Source: Mucilaginibacter sp. (GTDB lineage: Bacteria > Bacteroidota > Bacteroidia > Sphingobacteriales > Sphingobacteriaceae). Taken from it: a stretch of DNA of 64,000 nucleotides. The stretch covers positions 124,001-188,000 of the forward strand of contig NZ_JAQBOD010000039.1 in NCBI RefSeq assembly GCF_028288205.1, given 5' to 3'. The translations under genes and the position numbers were made by a program. The notes beneath the pieces are model-generated. The model did not search any database. It had not been told where the DNA came from and was given only the letters and a program-made list of their open reading frames with translations. Below, piece after piece: positions 16,693 to 25,501 of the stretch. Each line of letters begins with the position of its first letter. Position 1 is the stretch's first letter.

Positions 16693-17039
16693 TACAACCT
16701 CAGATCAATCCAGTGGTGACTTTCGTTCGTCAATACCAGGATCAAACCGATGATGAAAAGAATAGGCACCAATATGGCGTAAACCAGGCCTACTCTTTCA
16801 AACTTTAGGTGCATAAAATAAGCAACAATATAAAATGCTTTTAACAACGTTAAAACAATATATACCGGGTTTGCAACATTGCCGGGAATGATACCCTTAG
16901 GCACCATATATAATGCAATTATAAATTCAATTGTAGTAATGCCCAGCAACACAAAAAATACGTTCCATATTTTTTTGCGGGTCATTGTATCGTGTTCACC
17001 ATGTTCTTCGTGATGAACTTCTGTAGGTTCTGATGACAT
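16692..17039 (-). CDS. Cytochrome c oxidase subunit IV (prokaryotic COX4 type)
   Basis: 115 residues from the ATG at 17039; the upstream extension of the open frame overlaps the end of subunit III and is rejected. A histidine- and glutamate-rich cytoplasmic head (VHHEEHGEHD) is followed by three membrane helices. The segment KAFYIVAYFMHLKFE is the typical signature of prokaryotic subunit IV. It stabilises the aa3-type complex and is not catalytic. It lies 23 bases after subunit III. Confidence 0.88.
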   Translation of the reverse strand: MSSEPTEVHHEEHGEHDTMTRKKIWNVFFVLLGITTIEFIIALYMVPKGIIPGNVANPVYIVLTLLKAFYIVAYFMHLKFERVGLVYAILVPILFIIGLILVLTNESHHWIDLRL

Positions 17040-17062
17040 ATATAATATGTTAAGATGTTGTT

Positions 17063-17785
17063 TTAAACTAAATAAAAGAAAGTAAATACAAATACCCATA
17101 CAAGGTCTACAAAGTGCCAGTAAAGGCCAACTTTTTCTATCATTAAATAGCTGCCGCGTTTTTCGTACGTGCCAACCAATACATTAATGGTGATAATGAT
17201 GTTAATGATAACCCCGCTAAATACGTGGAAACCGTGAAAACCTGTTATAGTAAAGAATAAATTAGCAAACTGGTGTGCAGATGTTTGTTGTGCTGCTAAT
17301 GTACCACCGGTAAAAAACTCTTTTAAAGTTTCTGTATTAGTTGGTATGCTTGACCACCAAAAACCTTCGCTGTGTAAGTGGTTCCACTCTAATGCCTGGC
17401 AACCCAAAAACATAAACCCACCAATAATAGTAAATATCATCCACATGATAACTTCCTTCTTTGAGTTACGGTGGCCGGCCTCAACAGCCAATACCATAGT
17501 AACAGAGCTCATGATAAGGATAAAGGTCATTAATCCTACAAACACTAATGGAGCGCCATGCTCAACTAACCCGGGGATTGACTGAAATATTTTATCAGCG
17601 CCCGGCCAGGTACTTGCGCTAAAGCGTAAGGCTCCGTAAGAGATCAATAATGAAGAAAAGGTAAATGCATCCGAAAGGAGGAAAAACCACATCATCATTT
17701 TACCATACTCAACATTAAACGGAGATCTTCCTCCCGACCATGGTGTTGTTTTTATTTCATCAATTTGTGATACTGTTGCGCTCAT
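17063..17785 (-). CDS. ctaE: Cytochrome c oxidase subunit III
   Basis: 240 residues with about six or seven membrane helices. Hallmarks: GKMMMWFFLLSDAFTFSSLL at the start, EWNHLHSEGF in the middle, and FTITGFHGFHVFSG followed by YWHFVDLVWVFVFTFFYL at the end, the conserved GxHGxHV and WHFVDxVW blocks. It is a structural subunit next to subunit I that supports proton uptake. A second, shorter subunit-III-like gene lies just upstream (25 bases). Confidence 0.93.
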   Translation of the reverse strand: MSATVSQIDEIKTTPWSGGRSPFNVEYGKMMMWFFLLSDAFTFSSLLISYGALRFSASTWPGADKIFQSIPGLVEHGAPLVFVGLMTFILIMSSVTMVLAVEAGHRNSKKEVIMWMIFTIIGGFMFLGCQALEWNHLHSEGFWWSSIPTNTETLKEFFTGGTLAAQQTSAHQFANLFFTITGFHGFHVFSGVIINIIITINVLVGTYEKRGSYLMIEKVGLYWHFVDLVWVFVFTFFYLV

Positions 17786-17810
17786 TTGTAATTAGTATAG
17801 CGTTATTAAA

Positions 17811-18389
17811 TTATTGGTTCAAAAGTAAAAAAACATACAGATAAATCCATATAATATCTAGAAAATGCCAAAAAATAGATGTCATTTCCATTCTATATAA
17901 ATTTTTAACCTGTGGTATACGTTTAATACTGCCTTTTAGCGCGCTTATTAACCATATAAGGCCGCCAATAACATGCAGTAAATGTGTAAATGTCATTACA
18001 TAAACAAATGACCGTGTTGCATTTGGATCTACCAGGTATATTTGCATTTTGTAGGCCAATATATACCAGCCATATACCTGTAATAATAAAAAGCCTACAC
18101 CCAGGCCTATGGTTATCCACAATAGCATTTGTTGTTTTTCAAATTCTAATCGCTTTGCGGCCCTTGATGCAAAAAATAAGGTAACACTGCTTGCTATCAA
18201 TACTATGGTGCTATACCTGAATGAACTTGGCAATATCACACTAAGCCCATGGCCGCTCCCTCCGCTATAAACTATAAACCCGCTGGTAAGAGCCGCAAAA
18301 AGCATAAATGATGTGAATATAAAAATCCACATTACAAATTTTTTGGCATTTAAGTTTATCCTATCTTCTTGTTGTATTTGAGCCATCAT
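17811..18389 (-). CDS. Second, short heme-copper oxidase subunit III
   Basis: 192 residues with five membrane helices, the length of short subunit III proteins. The end reads FTHLLHVIGGLIWLI and then SIFWHFLDIIWIYLYVFLLL, the HxxHVxxG and WHFxDxxW signatures. It differs strongly from the 240-residue paralog next to it. Tandem short and long subunit III genes are common in caa3 clusters of Bacteroidota. Whether both enter one complex cannot be read from the sequence. The start is a double ATG at 18387/18384; it follows ctaB with one base between. Confidence 0.87.
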   Translation of the reverse strand: MMAQIQQEDRINLNAKKFVMWIFIFTSFMLFAALTSGFIVYSGGSGHGLSVILPSSFRYSTIVLIASSVTLFFASRAAKRLEFEKQQMLLWITIGLGVGFLLLQVYGWYILAYKMQIYLVDPNATRSFVYVMTFTHLLHVIGGLIWLISALKGSIKRIPQVKNLYRMEMTSIFWHFLDIIWIYLYVFLLLNQ

Positions 18390-18390
18390 C

Positions 18391-19248
18391 TCACTTTCCT
18401 ATAAAATCAAATAAAAACATTAATTGCACTACCGGCAAATAAAAAAACGAACCGAACATTAACTTACGTGCCGATTCTATTTGCAGCGTACGTAATAACA
18501 TTGCTGCCTGGTATAAAAATATAAGGCTGCACACTAAAGATACAGCGCCCACATAATAACCGCCATAGCCGTAAATGGTTGGTAGTAAACTTACCGGTAA
18601 CAATATCAGTGTAAATATAAAAGTAATTACAGCGCTGGCACGGTCTCTTTTTTGAGTTGGCAGTAGCCTAAAGCCTGCCAGCTTATAATCATCATCCAAC
18701 ACCCAGGCAATTGCCCAAAAATGCGGGAACTGCCATACAAACTGTATCCCAAACAATATTAAAGCTATACTATCTATTTTACCATGTGCGGCAACGTAAC
18801 CAATAAGCGGTGGCAACGCGCCCGGGATAGCGCCCACAAACACCGCAATTGGCGATTTTTGTTTTAACGGCGTATAAGCAAAGGCGTATAATATAATAGA
18901 GAATACGGATAGCAACCCGGTTAAAATATTAAGCCCGCCCAGTAAATAAGTACCGGCCATAGCCATGCCTAAACCTAACACCAGGGCTTGTCCGGTGTTC
19001 ATACGGCCCGCGGGTATTGGGCGATCCATGGTGCGTTTCATTAACTTATCAAGGTCCTTCTCAATAATCTCATTAAAACAGTTAGCTGCTGATGTTACCA
19101 AAAAGCCGCCGATGATGAGTTTTACCCAATCGGCCCAAATAATTATACCGTTTTCTTTACTGCCGATAAGGAATGATATGGAAGCAGAAAATACCACTAA
19201 AAAGGTTAACCTTAATTTTATCAGTTTTGAAAAATCACTCCACTTCAT
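18391..19248 (-). CDS. ctaB: Protoheme IX farnesyltransferase (heme O synthase)
   Basis: 285 residues, about nine membrane helices. The two UbiA-family signatures are complete: NCFNEIIEKDLDKLMKRT-type first loop followed by RPIPAG, and the second loop VLDDDYKLAGFRLLPT. It attaches the farnesyl chain to heme b, giving heme O for CtaA. The start overlaps the ctaA stop by four bases, and the next gene follows one base later, so the heme A genes are embedded in the oxidase operon. Confidence 0.95.
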   Translation of the reverse strand: MKWSDFSKLIKLRLTFLVVFSASISFLIGSKENGIIIWADWVKLIIGGFLVTSAANCFNEIIEKDLDKLMKRTMDRPIPAGRMNTGQALVLGLGMAMAGTYLLGGLNILTGLLSVFSIILYAFAYTPLKQKSPIAVFVGAIPGALPPLIGYVAAHGKIDSIALILFGIQFVWQFPHFWAIAWVLDDDYKLAGFRLLPTQKRDRASAVITFIFTLILLPVSLLPTIYGYGGYYVGAVSLVCSLIFLYQAAMLLRTLQIESARKLMFGSFFYLPVVQLMFLFDFIGK

Positions 19249-20306
19249 TTGCGCCCCCCTTGTAAATTAACTGATTGATATAAATTCAACATCAAATAAA
19301 ACTGGGCGCCAAATACCAAGCTTGCCAATAAAATGTGTGCAGCCTGCGCAACCGGAGGCAATGCAAAATAAGACAACATTATACCCGTTACAATTTGTAA
19401 GGCAATCATTAAAAAGGTAAAACTCATTATTTGCTGCTGTAACGAATGCCTGTTAAAGGTACGACGTATCAACGCGTATAATACTACGTTAATAAACAGC
19501 ACTAATACAGCTACGTCTCTATGCTGCGCAAAGATATCGCCGGCATCCTTGATCCAGTCAGACCGGTAGCCGTTCTGCAGCCTTGTTGATACCGCGTCAA
19601 TTCTCTCTCGTACCTGGGCACCAAAAGTTATTTGCAATATGCTTATTATCAAGGCAAACAAAGTAACAATATGCGTTATTGGGTTTACCTGCAATTTCGG
19701 CCGGCCGTAAACTCTTGCTAAATGGTAGGTAGTAATGCTTATAGCTAATATGGCTAATGCCAGCAATAAGTGCACGGTTATTATCCAGGCCACTAAATTG
19801 GTTGATACTACAATAGAGCCCAGCCATGCCTGGAAACCTATCAGCACTAAATTAAAAACAGATAAAAAAGGTATTAGCTTATTGGTATCGCTATAGCTGA
19901 ATGAATAGATAGTGGCCAATAATAAAAATATGCCTGATACAGCGCCAATTAAACGATTAATATATTCCGTCCAGGTTTTAGCTACGTTAAATTCTTCAGG
20001 AATTAGTATGGATTTATCTTCGCGCAAGCGGCGGGCCAAATCACTGTAACCAAATACATCAAGCGTTTTGGCAAAGCGTTGGTTCTTAGCCAAACGGCCG
20101 GCAACATATTTCTCTTTATAATTAGCCGGAAGATCTGATGCGGTAACAGGTGGTATATATCCGCCGAAGCATTTGGGCCAGTCTGGGCAACCCATGCCAG
20201 AGCCGGTACTGCGTACTACCCCGCCTGCTAATATTAATACAAAAAGCAGAACAACACTTAAAAAGTTAATTTTTTGAAATCTGATTTTTGATGCGGCTCT
20301 GTTCAT
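19245..20306 (-). CDS. ctaA: Heme A synthase (COX15/CtaA)
   Basis: 353 residues with eight helices expected. The first loop has GGVVRSTGSGMGCPDWPKC with the conserved cysteine pair, followed by a long extracytoplasmic insertion. Heme-ligand histidines appear in YINRLIGAVSG (family EYxHR/N position), TVHLLLALAI, FAQHRDVAVLVL and QAAHILLASL. In the first of these the usual EYIHR reads EYINR, that is Asn for His; this replacement is known in part of the family but lowers certainty about that ligand. The enzyme oxidises heme O to heme A. It is preceded by a 164-base gap with the heptad repeat array. Confidence 0.9.
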   Translation of the reverse strand: MNRAASKIRFQKINFLSVVLLFVLILAGGVVRSTGSGMGCPDWPKCFGGYIPPVTASDLPANYKEKYVAGRLAKNQRFAKTLDVFGYSDLARRLREDKSILIPEEFNVAKTWTEYINRLIGAVSGIFLLLATIYSFSYSDTNKLIPFLSVFNLVLIGFQAWLGSIVVSTNLVAWIITVHLLLALAILAISITTYHLARVYGRPKLQVNPITHIVTLFALIISILQITFGAQVRERIDAVSTRLQNGYRSDWIKDAGDIFAQHRDVAVLVLFINVVLYALIRRTFNRHSLQQQIMSFTFLMIALQIVTGIMLSYFALPPVAQAAHILLASLVFGAQFYLMLNLYQSVNLQGGRK

Positions 20307-20341
20307 CTAAATATTTCTAACAAATTAGGGTAGCTGTAGCC

Positions 20342-20425
20342 TTAAGTCCAAAGTCTGCAGTCTTGAGTCTGAAGTAAGTCAAAACTTATTGACTAAAGAC
20401 TTATGACTTAAAACTTAGGACTTAA
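20342..20425. repeat. Inverted heptad repeat array, core AGTC / GACT
   Basis: Left arm: AGTC begins at 20345, 20352, 20359 and 20366, exactly 7 bases apart, with a slipped copy at 20377. Right arm: GACT at 20391, 20398, 20405 and 20419, with AACT at 20412, again 7 apart. The arms can pair as one long imperfect stem. It lies in the 164-base gap between ctaD and ctaA. Confidence 0.85.
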
Positions 20426-20470
20426 AAAAGGTACAGATACCCTAAAAGATCAGATCGGTAAAGTGTTATA

Positions 20471-22354
20471 TTATTTTACTTCTTCGTTAGCTTTTTGTGT
20501 ACTTGTCCACTTGTTAAGCTCATCCATTCCTGCAGGGTTATCTTCAAAATCATGCGGCAGGTTTGAGCTCATTGTTTGTGAAAAAGGAGTTGTTTGTAGT
20601 ATAAAGTCTTCTTCTGCTCCTGGTTTGCTATAATCATACGGCCAACGGTAAACAGTTGGTATTTCGCCCGGCCAGTTGCCATGTATATGCTCAACAGGTG
20701 TTGTCCATTCCAATGTATTTGCCTGCCATGGGTTTTGAATAGCTTTTTTACCCCAGAAAATAGAATGTATAAAGTTGTATAAGAATGCAACCTGCGCACA
20801 GGCCGACATAATTGCCGCCCATGTAATAAACATATTTACTGATAACCAGCGCTGCATTGAAGCAAACTCGGTAAAGGCATAGTAACGGCGTGGCACGCCA
20901 TCAAGGCCCATAAAGTGCATTGGGAAGAATACAAGGTAAGCACCTATAAAGGTTAACCAAAAGTGCAGGTAGCCTAATTTCTCGTCCATCATTTTACCAA
21001 ACATTTTAGGGAACCAGTGATATACACCGGCAAGCATCCCGAAAATAGCTGCCGACCCCATTACCAGGTGGAAGTGGGCAACAACAAAGTAAGTATCGTG
21101 CAGGTTAATATCTAAAGCGGCGTTACCTAAAAATATACCGGTTAAACCACCTGATATAAAGAAAGACACCATGCCAATAGCGAATAACATAGCAGGTGTG
21201 AACCTGATATTTCCGCGCCAAAGGGTAGCCAGCCAGTTAAAGGTTTTTACTGCTGATGGTACCGCGATGATTAATGTAGTGATCATGAACACACCACCCA
21301 AAAACGGATTCATACCGGTGATGAACATATGGTGACCCCATACGATGAAAGATAGTACAGTTATACCAATTAATGAATAAACCATCGCGTGGTAACCAAA
21401 AATAGGTTTACGTGAATTTACAGACATAATCTCGGACGAGATACCCATTGCCGGCATAATTACGATATATACTTCCGGGTGGCCCAGGAACCAGAATAAG
21501 TGCTGAAACAATATTGGGCTACCGCCTTCAAAAGGCATTACCTGTCCATTAACAACAATGTCTGATAAATAAAAGCTTGTGCCAAAGCTACGGTCGAATA
21601 TTAACAATACTACACCTGCAACTAATACAGGGAATGATAATACACCAAGAATAGCTGTTAAGAAAAACGCCCATATAGTTAAAGGCATTTTCCAAAGGTC
21701 CATACCTTTTGTACGCATGTTTAATACGGTACTTACATAGTTTATACCACCCATTAGGGATGATGCCACAAAGCATACCATACTAATTAACCACAACGTC
21801 ATACCCATGCCCGAACCCTTCATAGCAGTAGGCAAGGCAGATAGCGGCGGATAAATGGTCCATCCCGGTCCTGCCGGGCCCTTTTGTATAAAGAATGATG
21901 ACAGCATGATAACGCATGCAGTTAAGAAAAACCAGTAAGACAACATATTAATGAATGGCGAAGCCATATCACGTGCGCCTACCTGTAACGGTATTAATAA
22001 GTTACTGAAAGTACCGCTTAAGCCGGCAGTTAATACAAAGAACACCATGATAGTACCATGTATGGTAACTAACGACAGGTAAAACTCGGGGTCCAAACGT
22101 CCCTCAGGAGCGAAACGGCCCAATAATGTTTCTAATAATGGAAATGCTTTATCAGGATATGCTAATTGTATCCTGAATAAGATAGACAATAGCATGGCAA
22201 TAACGGCCATAGTAATACCTGTTATCAGGAATTGCTTGGCAATCATCTTGTGATCCTGGCTAAAAACGTATTTAGTAAGGAAAGTATCGTGGTGATGCTC
22301 GTGACCCTCTTCGTGGTGTACTACTCCGTGATCGTGAACTGATAATGTTGACAT
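20471..22354 (-). CDS. ctaD: Cytochrome c oxidase subunit I
   Basis: 627 residues with at least 12 membrane helices. It reduces oxygen at the heme a3-CuB site and pumps protons. Seen: TIHGTIMVFFVLTAG (heme a ligand region), WFLGHPEVYIVIMP (CuB His cross-linked to Tyr), WGHHMF (two CuB histidines), the K-channel lysine in AVPSAVKTFNW, and LHDTYFVVAHFHLVMG (heme a3 and heme a histidines). The histidine-rich N-terminus (HHEEGHEHHHD) is typical of Bacteroidota. A D-channel entry of canonical form is not clear to me. It lies 9 bases after ctaC. Confidence 0.96.
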   Translation of the reverse strand: MSTLSVHDHGVVHHEEGHEHHHDTFLTKYVFSQDHKMIAKQFLITGITMAVIAMLLSILFRIQLAYPDKAFPLLETLLGRFAPEGRLDPEFYLSLVTIHGTIMVFFVLTAGLSGTFSNLLIPLQVGARDMASPFINMLSYWFFLTACVIMLSSFFIQKGPAGPGWTIYPPLSALPTAMKGSGMGMTLWLISMVCFVASSLMGGINYVSTVLNMRTKGMDLWKMPLTIWAFFLTAILGVLSFPVLVAGVVLLIFDRSFGTSFYLSDIVVNGQVMPFEGGSPILFQHLFWFLGHPEVYIVIMPAMGISSEIMSVNSRKPIFGYHAMVYSLIGITVLSFIVWGHHMFITGMNPFLGGVFMITTLIIAVPSAVKTFNWLATLWRGNIRFTPAMLFAIGMVSFFISGGLTGIFLGNAALDINLHDTYFVVAHFHLVMGSAAIFGMLAGVYHWFPKMFGKMMDEKLGYLHFWLTFIGAYLVFFPMHFMGLDGVPRRYYAFTEFASMQRWLSVNMFITWAAIMSACAQVAFLYNFIHSIFWGKKAIQNPWQANTLEWTTPVEHIHGNWPGEIPTVYRWPYDYSKPGAEEDFILQTTPFSQTMSSNLPHDFEDNPAGMDELNKWTSTQKANEEVK

Positions 22355-22363
22355 AATCGCTAA

Positions 22364-23602
22364 TTAATTGTTTAACGCTAACCTATTTTGTGAAATGTTT
22401 TTATTCTGACCTGCTTGCGCGAGCTTTAGTTCCTTCATTAACGGATAAGTTAAATAAGGCTTTTGCTTGGCTATCCATTGGCGGTATTCGCCTTCGGTAA
22501 CCACACGCACTACTTTTTGCATGTTGTAATGGCTTCCACCGCATATTTTGTTGCAATAAAGCAGGTATTCAAATTTAGGGTCGTCTACCTTTCTGCGCAT
22601 TTCTGCTGTAGTAATGGTAGGTATAAATTTGAAGTAGGTTGGTAAGCCCGGCACCGCGTTTTGCTGTACCCTGAAGTGCGGCAAATAAACGCTATGTATC
22701 ACGTCCTGAGAAAATATGTTTAAGCGTACTGTTTTATTTACCGGCAATACTAAAGTATCTGCCTGTAAATCATCAAAGCTGTGTTTATCTTTATAATCAA
22801 TACCTAATTTGTTGCTGCCAACAATAAGCCTGAAATTTTTCTTTCCTAATATACCATCAGTACCCGGGTAACGTATTTCCCATGCAAACTGGTGGCCGGT
22901 AATATCAATGTTTATTGAGGCTGGCCCACCCTTTAGGTCAGAGCTGTTTTCAACTTCCTGCCAGGTAAAGAAACCGAAGATAACCAACACCGTTAACACA
23001 ACAGCCGGAACAATTGTCCAAATTTTTTCGATGGTGTTATTGTGAGGTAAAAAGTAAGCCCTGCGTTTTGCAGAATGCCTGTACCTAAACAGAAACGTAA
23101 ATAACAATATCTGGGTAATAACAAATACTATCATGGTGATGATAGTGGTTGTTAAAAACATGCTATCTATTTTTATACCGTGTTTTGAAGCAGCTTCGGG
23201 TAATGACATGCTACCCTGTACGGTAAATTCCCAATAAGCACCAATCATTCCTGCTATCAGGAATATGATACAAATTATACCCATTACATTGTTCCAATGG
23301 ATACCTTTTTTGCCTTGTATCTGCTGGCTAAGGTCATAAACCTTTAATATTTTACCTACAACAGCTATTGATATTGCCAGTAAAAAGAAAAGCAGTACAT
23401 AATAACCTACACTTAACCAGTCAACACCGGGTTTATCGGCGGTAGTAGCAGAAGCAGTTTCGGTTTGTGCCATTAACACGTTTGTGCCCAAAAGCATAAA
23501 CATCGCTAAAAGCGCAAATAACTTCTTAGAATTTTTCACGAGTGGTTTGCTCTCAGAGGTGTTCAAGAGGGCTCCGCCGTTTATTAGTTGTTTGAATGCC
23601 AT
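22364..23602 (-). CDS. ctaC: Cytochrome c oxidase subunit II
   Basis: 412 residues from the ATG at 23602. A hydrophobic signal segment (about 28-45, ending NVLMAQ), then further helices (about 58-80, 95-118, 140-165) and the cupredoxin domain. The CuA site is complete: DVIHSVYLPHF (first His) and YCNKICGGSHYNM (CxxxCGxxHxxM). No cytochrome c domain follows. It takes electrons from cytochrome c or from the Act complex. The first 26 residues before the signal are unusual; INGGALLNT is encoded by a copy of an intergenic repeat (23558-23583). Confidence 0.93.
   Translation of the reverse strand: MAFKQLINGGALLNTSESKPLVKNSKKLFALLAMFMLLGTNVLMAQTETASATTADKPGVDWLSVGYYVLLFFLLAISIAVVGKILKVYDLSQQIQGKKGIHWNNVMGIICIIFLIAGMIGAYWEFTVQGSMSLPEAASKHGIKIDSMFLTTTIITMIVFVITQILLFTFLFRYRHSAKRRAYFLPHNNTIEKIWTIVPAVVLTVLVIFGFFTWQEVENSSDLKGGPASINIDITGHQFAWEIRYPGTDGILGKKNFRLIVGSNKLGIDYKDKHSFDDLQADTLVLPVNKTVRLNIFSQDVIHSVYLPHFRVQQNAVPGLPTYFKFIPTITTAEMRRKVDDPKFEYLLYCNKICGGSHYNMQKVVRVVTEGEYRQWIAKQKPYLTYPLMKELKLAQAGQNKNISQNRLALNN
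23558..23583 (-). repeat. Fragment of dispersed repeat inside ctaC 5' end
   Basis: These 26 bases match 32121-32146 at 24 positions (ggtgttcaagagggctccgc, then cgttta). The minus-strand reading encodes INGGALLN of subunit II in frame. A third, more decayed copy is at about 12936-12958. Confidence 0.75.
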
Positions 23603-23650
23603 TGTATTGGTTGTTTGGTATTCTTTATTTTGTTGCAAATTTAACAATTA

Positions 23651-24913
23651 TTATATGTGATGATGTAAGCTCTCCTGCAGGAAAGGATGATTTTTAGGCA
23701 CAAGCGATTTGAACTTGCTTAACGCGTTGAAAAGCAAGAAGGTAAATAATCCGGCAAATCCAATAAAAATTCCAATCTCTTCTACACCTAAACCACGGCC
23801 CTCTGCACCTACAGTAGCAGGCATTATCATCATGTAGTAATCAAGCCAGTGACCCAGTATTAAAATAATACAGGCTGCTTTTAGCACACCTACGGCACGT
23901 TTTGAATCGCGGGCCATTAATACTAAGAACGGTGCTAAAAAATTCACTACTATATTTAACCAGAACCATGGTTGAAACTCAGGTTCCCATCTCTTATAAA
24001 AATAAGCGGCTTCTTCAGGTATATTGGCGTAATAGATCAACAGGAACTGTGCAAACCACAAATAGGTCCAGAATATAGAGAAACCAAACATCAGCTGGCC
24101 CAGATTATGCAAATGATCTACAGTGATCCAGGTAAAATACCCTTGTTTCCTCAGGTAAATAATAACCAGCGTAATTACTGCTAAACCACTTACCCACATA
24201 GCTGCAAAGTTATACCAGCCAAACATGGTAGAGAACCAATGCGCGTCTAAAGACATGATCGTATCAAACGCGAATAACGGTACAGTAAAACCAAATACTA
24301 CCAGGAATGCACAAGCTACATTAAAGCTCTTTTTGTAATTGAACATACCGCCCAATTCATCCTCATTGTTTGAGTATTTTACCAGCAACAAGCCTAATAT
24401 GCTATAAGCAAGCAGATAAAACGCTAAACGGATAAAGAAGAAAGGAATATTTAAGTAGTCTGATTTACCTGCAATTACAGCATCATAAGTTTCGCTGCCC
24501 TTTATTGTAATACCTTTTAATGCCCATTCTTTATATAAGTAAGGGGCGGTTACATGTTGATGAGCCTCTTCGGTAATTACCGGGTGCGTAAAGTATAAGC
24601 CTGCGCCAATAATTAACAGTAATATAACTGCGGCATAAGGTAATACTTTTACAAATGCCTGCGGTACACGTAATAATGAAGCAGACCAACCGGCCTGTGC
24701 AGCATATTGTAATGCACAAAAGAATATGCCGGCAATACAAACACAGGTAAAGTAATAACCCATTAGCAACAAGTTTGCAAATGTGCGTTCACCATGATTA
24801 GTAAGGAATCCGAACGCTATGGCAATAATGCCTACAACTACAGCTATCAGGCTCCATGTTTTTGCCTTACCGTTAAATTCAAATTGTTCGTTAAAACTAT
24901 TATGAGTTTCCAT
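23651..24913 (-). CDS. actF: Alternative complex III subunit ActF (NrfD-like membrane subunit)
   Basis: 420 residues from the ATG at 24913, ten or so membrane helices. The sequence resembles the NrfD-like quinone-interacting membrane subunits, with SLDAHWFSTMFGWYNFAAMW and FSIFWTYLWFAQFLLIYYAN. ActF pairs with ActC in the membrane arm of the quinol:cytochrome c / oxidase oxidoreductase. It begins 12 bases after actE and ends 48 bases before ctaC, placing the Act complex and the oxidase in one probable transcript. Confidence 0.9.
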   Translation of the reverse strand: METHNSFNEQFEFNGKAKTWSLIAVVVGIIAIAFGFLTNHGERTFANLLLMGYYFTCVCIAGIFFCALQYAAQAGWSASLLRVPQAFVKVLPYAAVILLLIIGAGLYFTHPVITEEAHQHVTAPYLYKEWALKGITIKGSETYDAVIAGKSDYLNIPFFFIRLAFYLLAYSILGLLLVKYSNNEDELGGMFNYKKSFNVACAFLVVFGFTVPLFAFDTIMSLDAHWFSTMFGWYNFAAMWVSGLAVITLVIIYLRKQGYFTWITVDHLHNLGQLMFGFSIFWTYLWFAQFLLIYYANIPEEAAYFYKRWEPEFQPWFWLNIVVNFLAPFLVLMARDSKRAVGVLKAACIILILGHWLDYYMMIMPATVGAEGRGLGVEEIGIFIGFAGLFTFLLFNALSKFKSLVPKNHPFLQESLHHHI

Positions 24914-24925
24914 TAAATTCAATTC

Positions 24926-25501
24926 TTATAAAGTTTGTAAATGGTGAACATACAGTACTACTTTCCAACGCTCTTCAGGTGACAATTGCGAAGCATATGA
25001 GCCCATAGCGTTCAAACCATAAGTAATAGTATGATATATTTTACCATCAGTTAGATCTTTCATAGCACCCCCACGTGATGATTGGCCCTTTGAGTATGAC
25101 GGCGGTGGCGGAAAGCCATGCGTTGTCACTATACCATCACCCTGCCCGGTTACTCCATGGCATGGTGAGCAAAAGGTTATAAACAATGCCTTACCATCTT
25201 CCATGTTTTTGGCAGTTGGCTGTAACAAGTTTTTAACCTCTAAGCTTGCCGCTGCATAACCCTCGGTAGTGTTAGGATAATCAAATCTTGTAAAACCAAT
25301 TGGCGTAGTGCCTGCCGGTGGTAACTGTGCTGTTTTACCATCCTTAAAATTCGGATTCTTCTGATCCGGATCATAAGCAATGTGTTCATACATATTGGGG
25401 GCATATTCCCAACCGGTACTTCTCTTACTATCGCATGATGTAACTACAATCGATGCAGTAATAGTGATAACCGCTAAACCCAATATTCTAAATTTATTCA
25501 T
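24926..25501 (-). CDS. actE: Alternative complex III subunit ActE (monoheme cytochrome c lipoprotein)
   Basis: 191 residues from the ATG at 25501; an upstream in-frame start is possible but would overlap actD further. Lipoprotein signal with Cys about 23 (VVTSC). One heme-binding motif FCSPCHG (about residues 111-115), and a likely distal Met ligand in LNAMGSYASQL. The protein is the mobile-like cytochrome c subunit of Act, passing electrons out of the complex. The start overlaps the actD stop by 8 bases. Confidence 0.92.
   Translation of the reverse strand: MNKFRILGLAVITITASIVVTSCDSKRSTGWEYAPNMYEHIAYDPDQKNPNFKDGKTAQLPPAGTTPIGFTRFDYPNTTEGYAAASLEVKNLLQPTAKNMEDGKALFITFCSPCHGVTGQGDGIVTTHGFPPPPSYSKGQSSRGGAMKDLTDGKIYHTITYGLNAMGSYASQLSPEERWKVVLYVHHLQTL

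Noticed and set aside
20342..20425. CRISPR-like array
   Set aside because: The unit is 7 bases with inverted arms; CRISPR repeats are 23-50 bases with unique spacers of similar length, and no cas gene is present.
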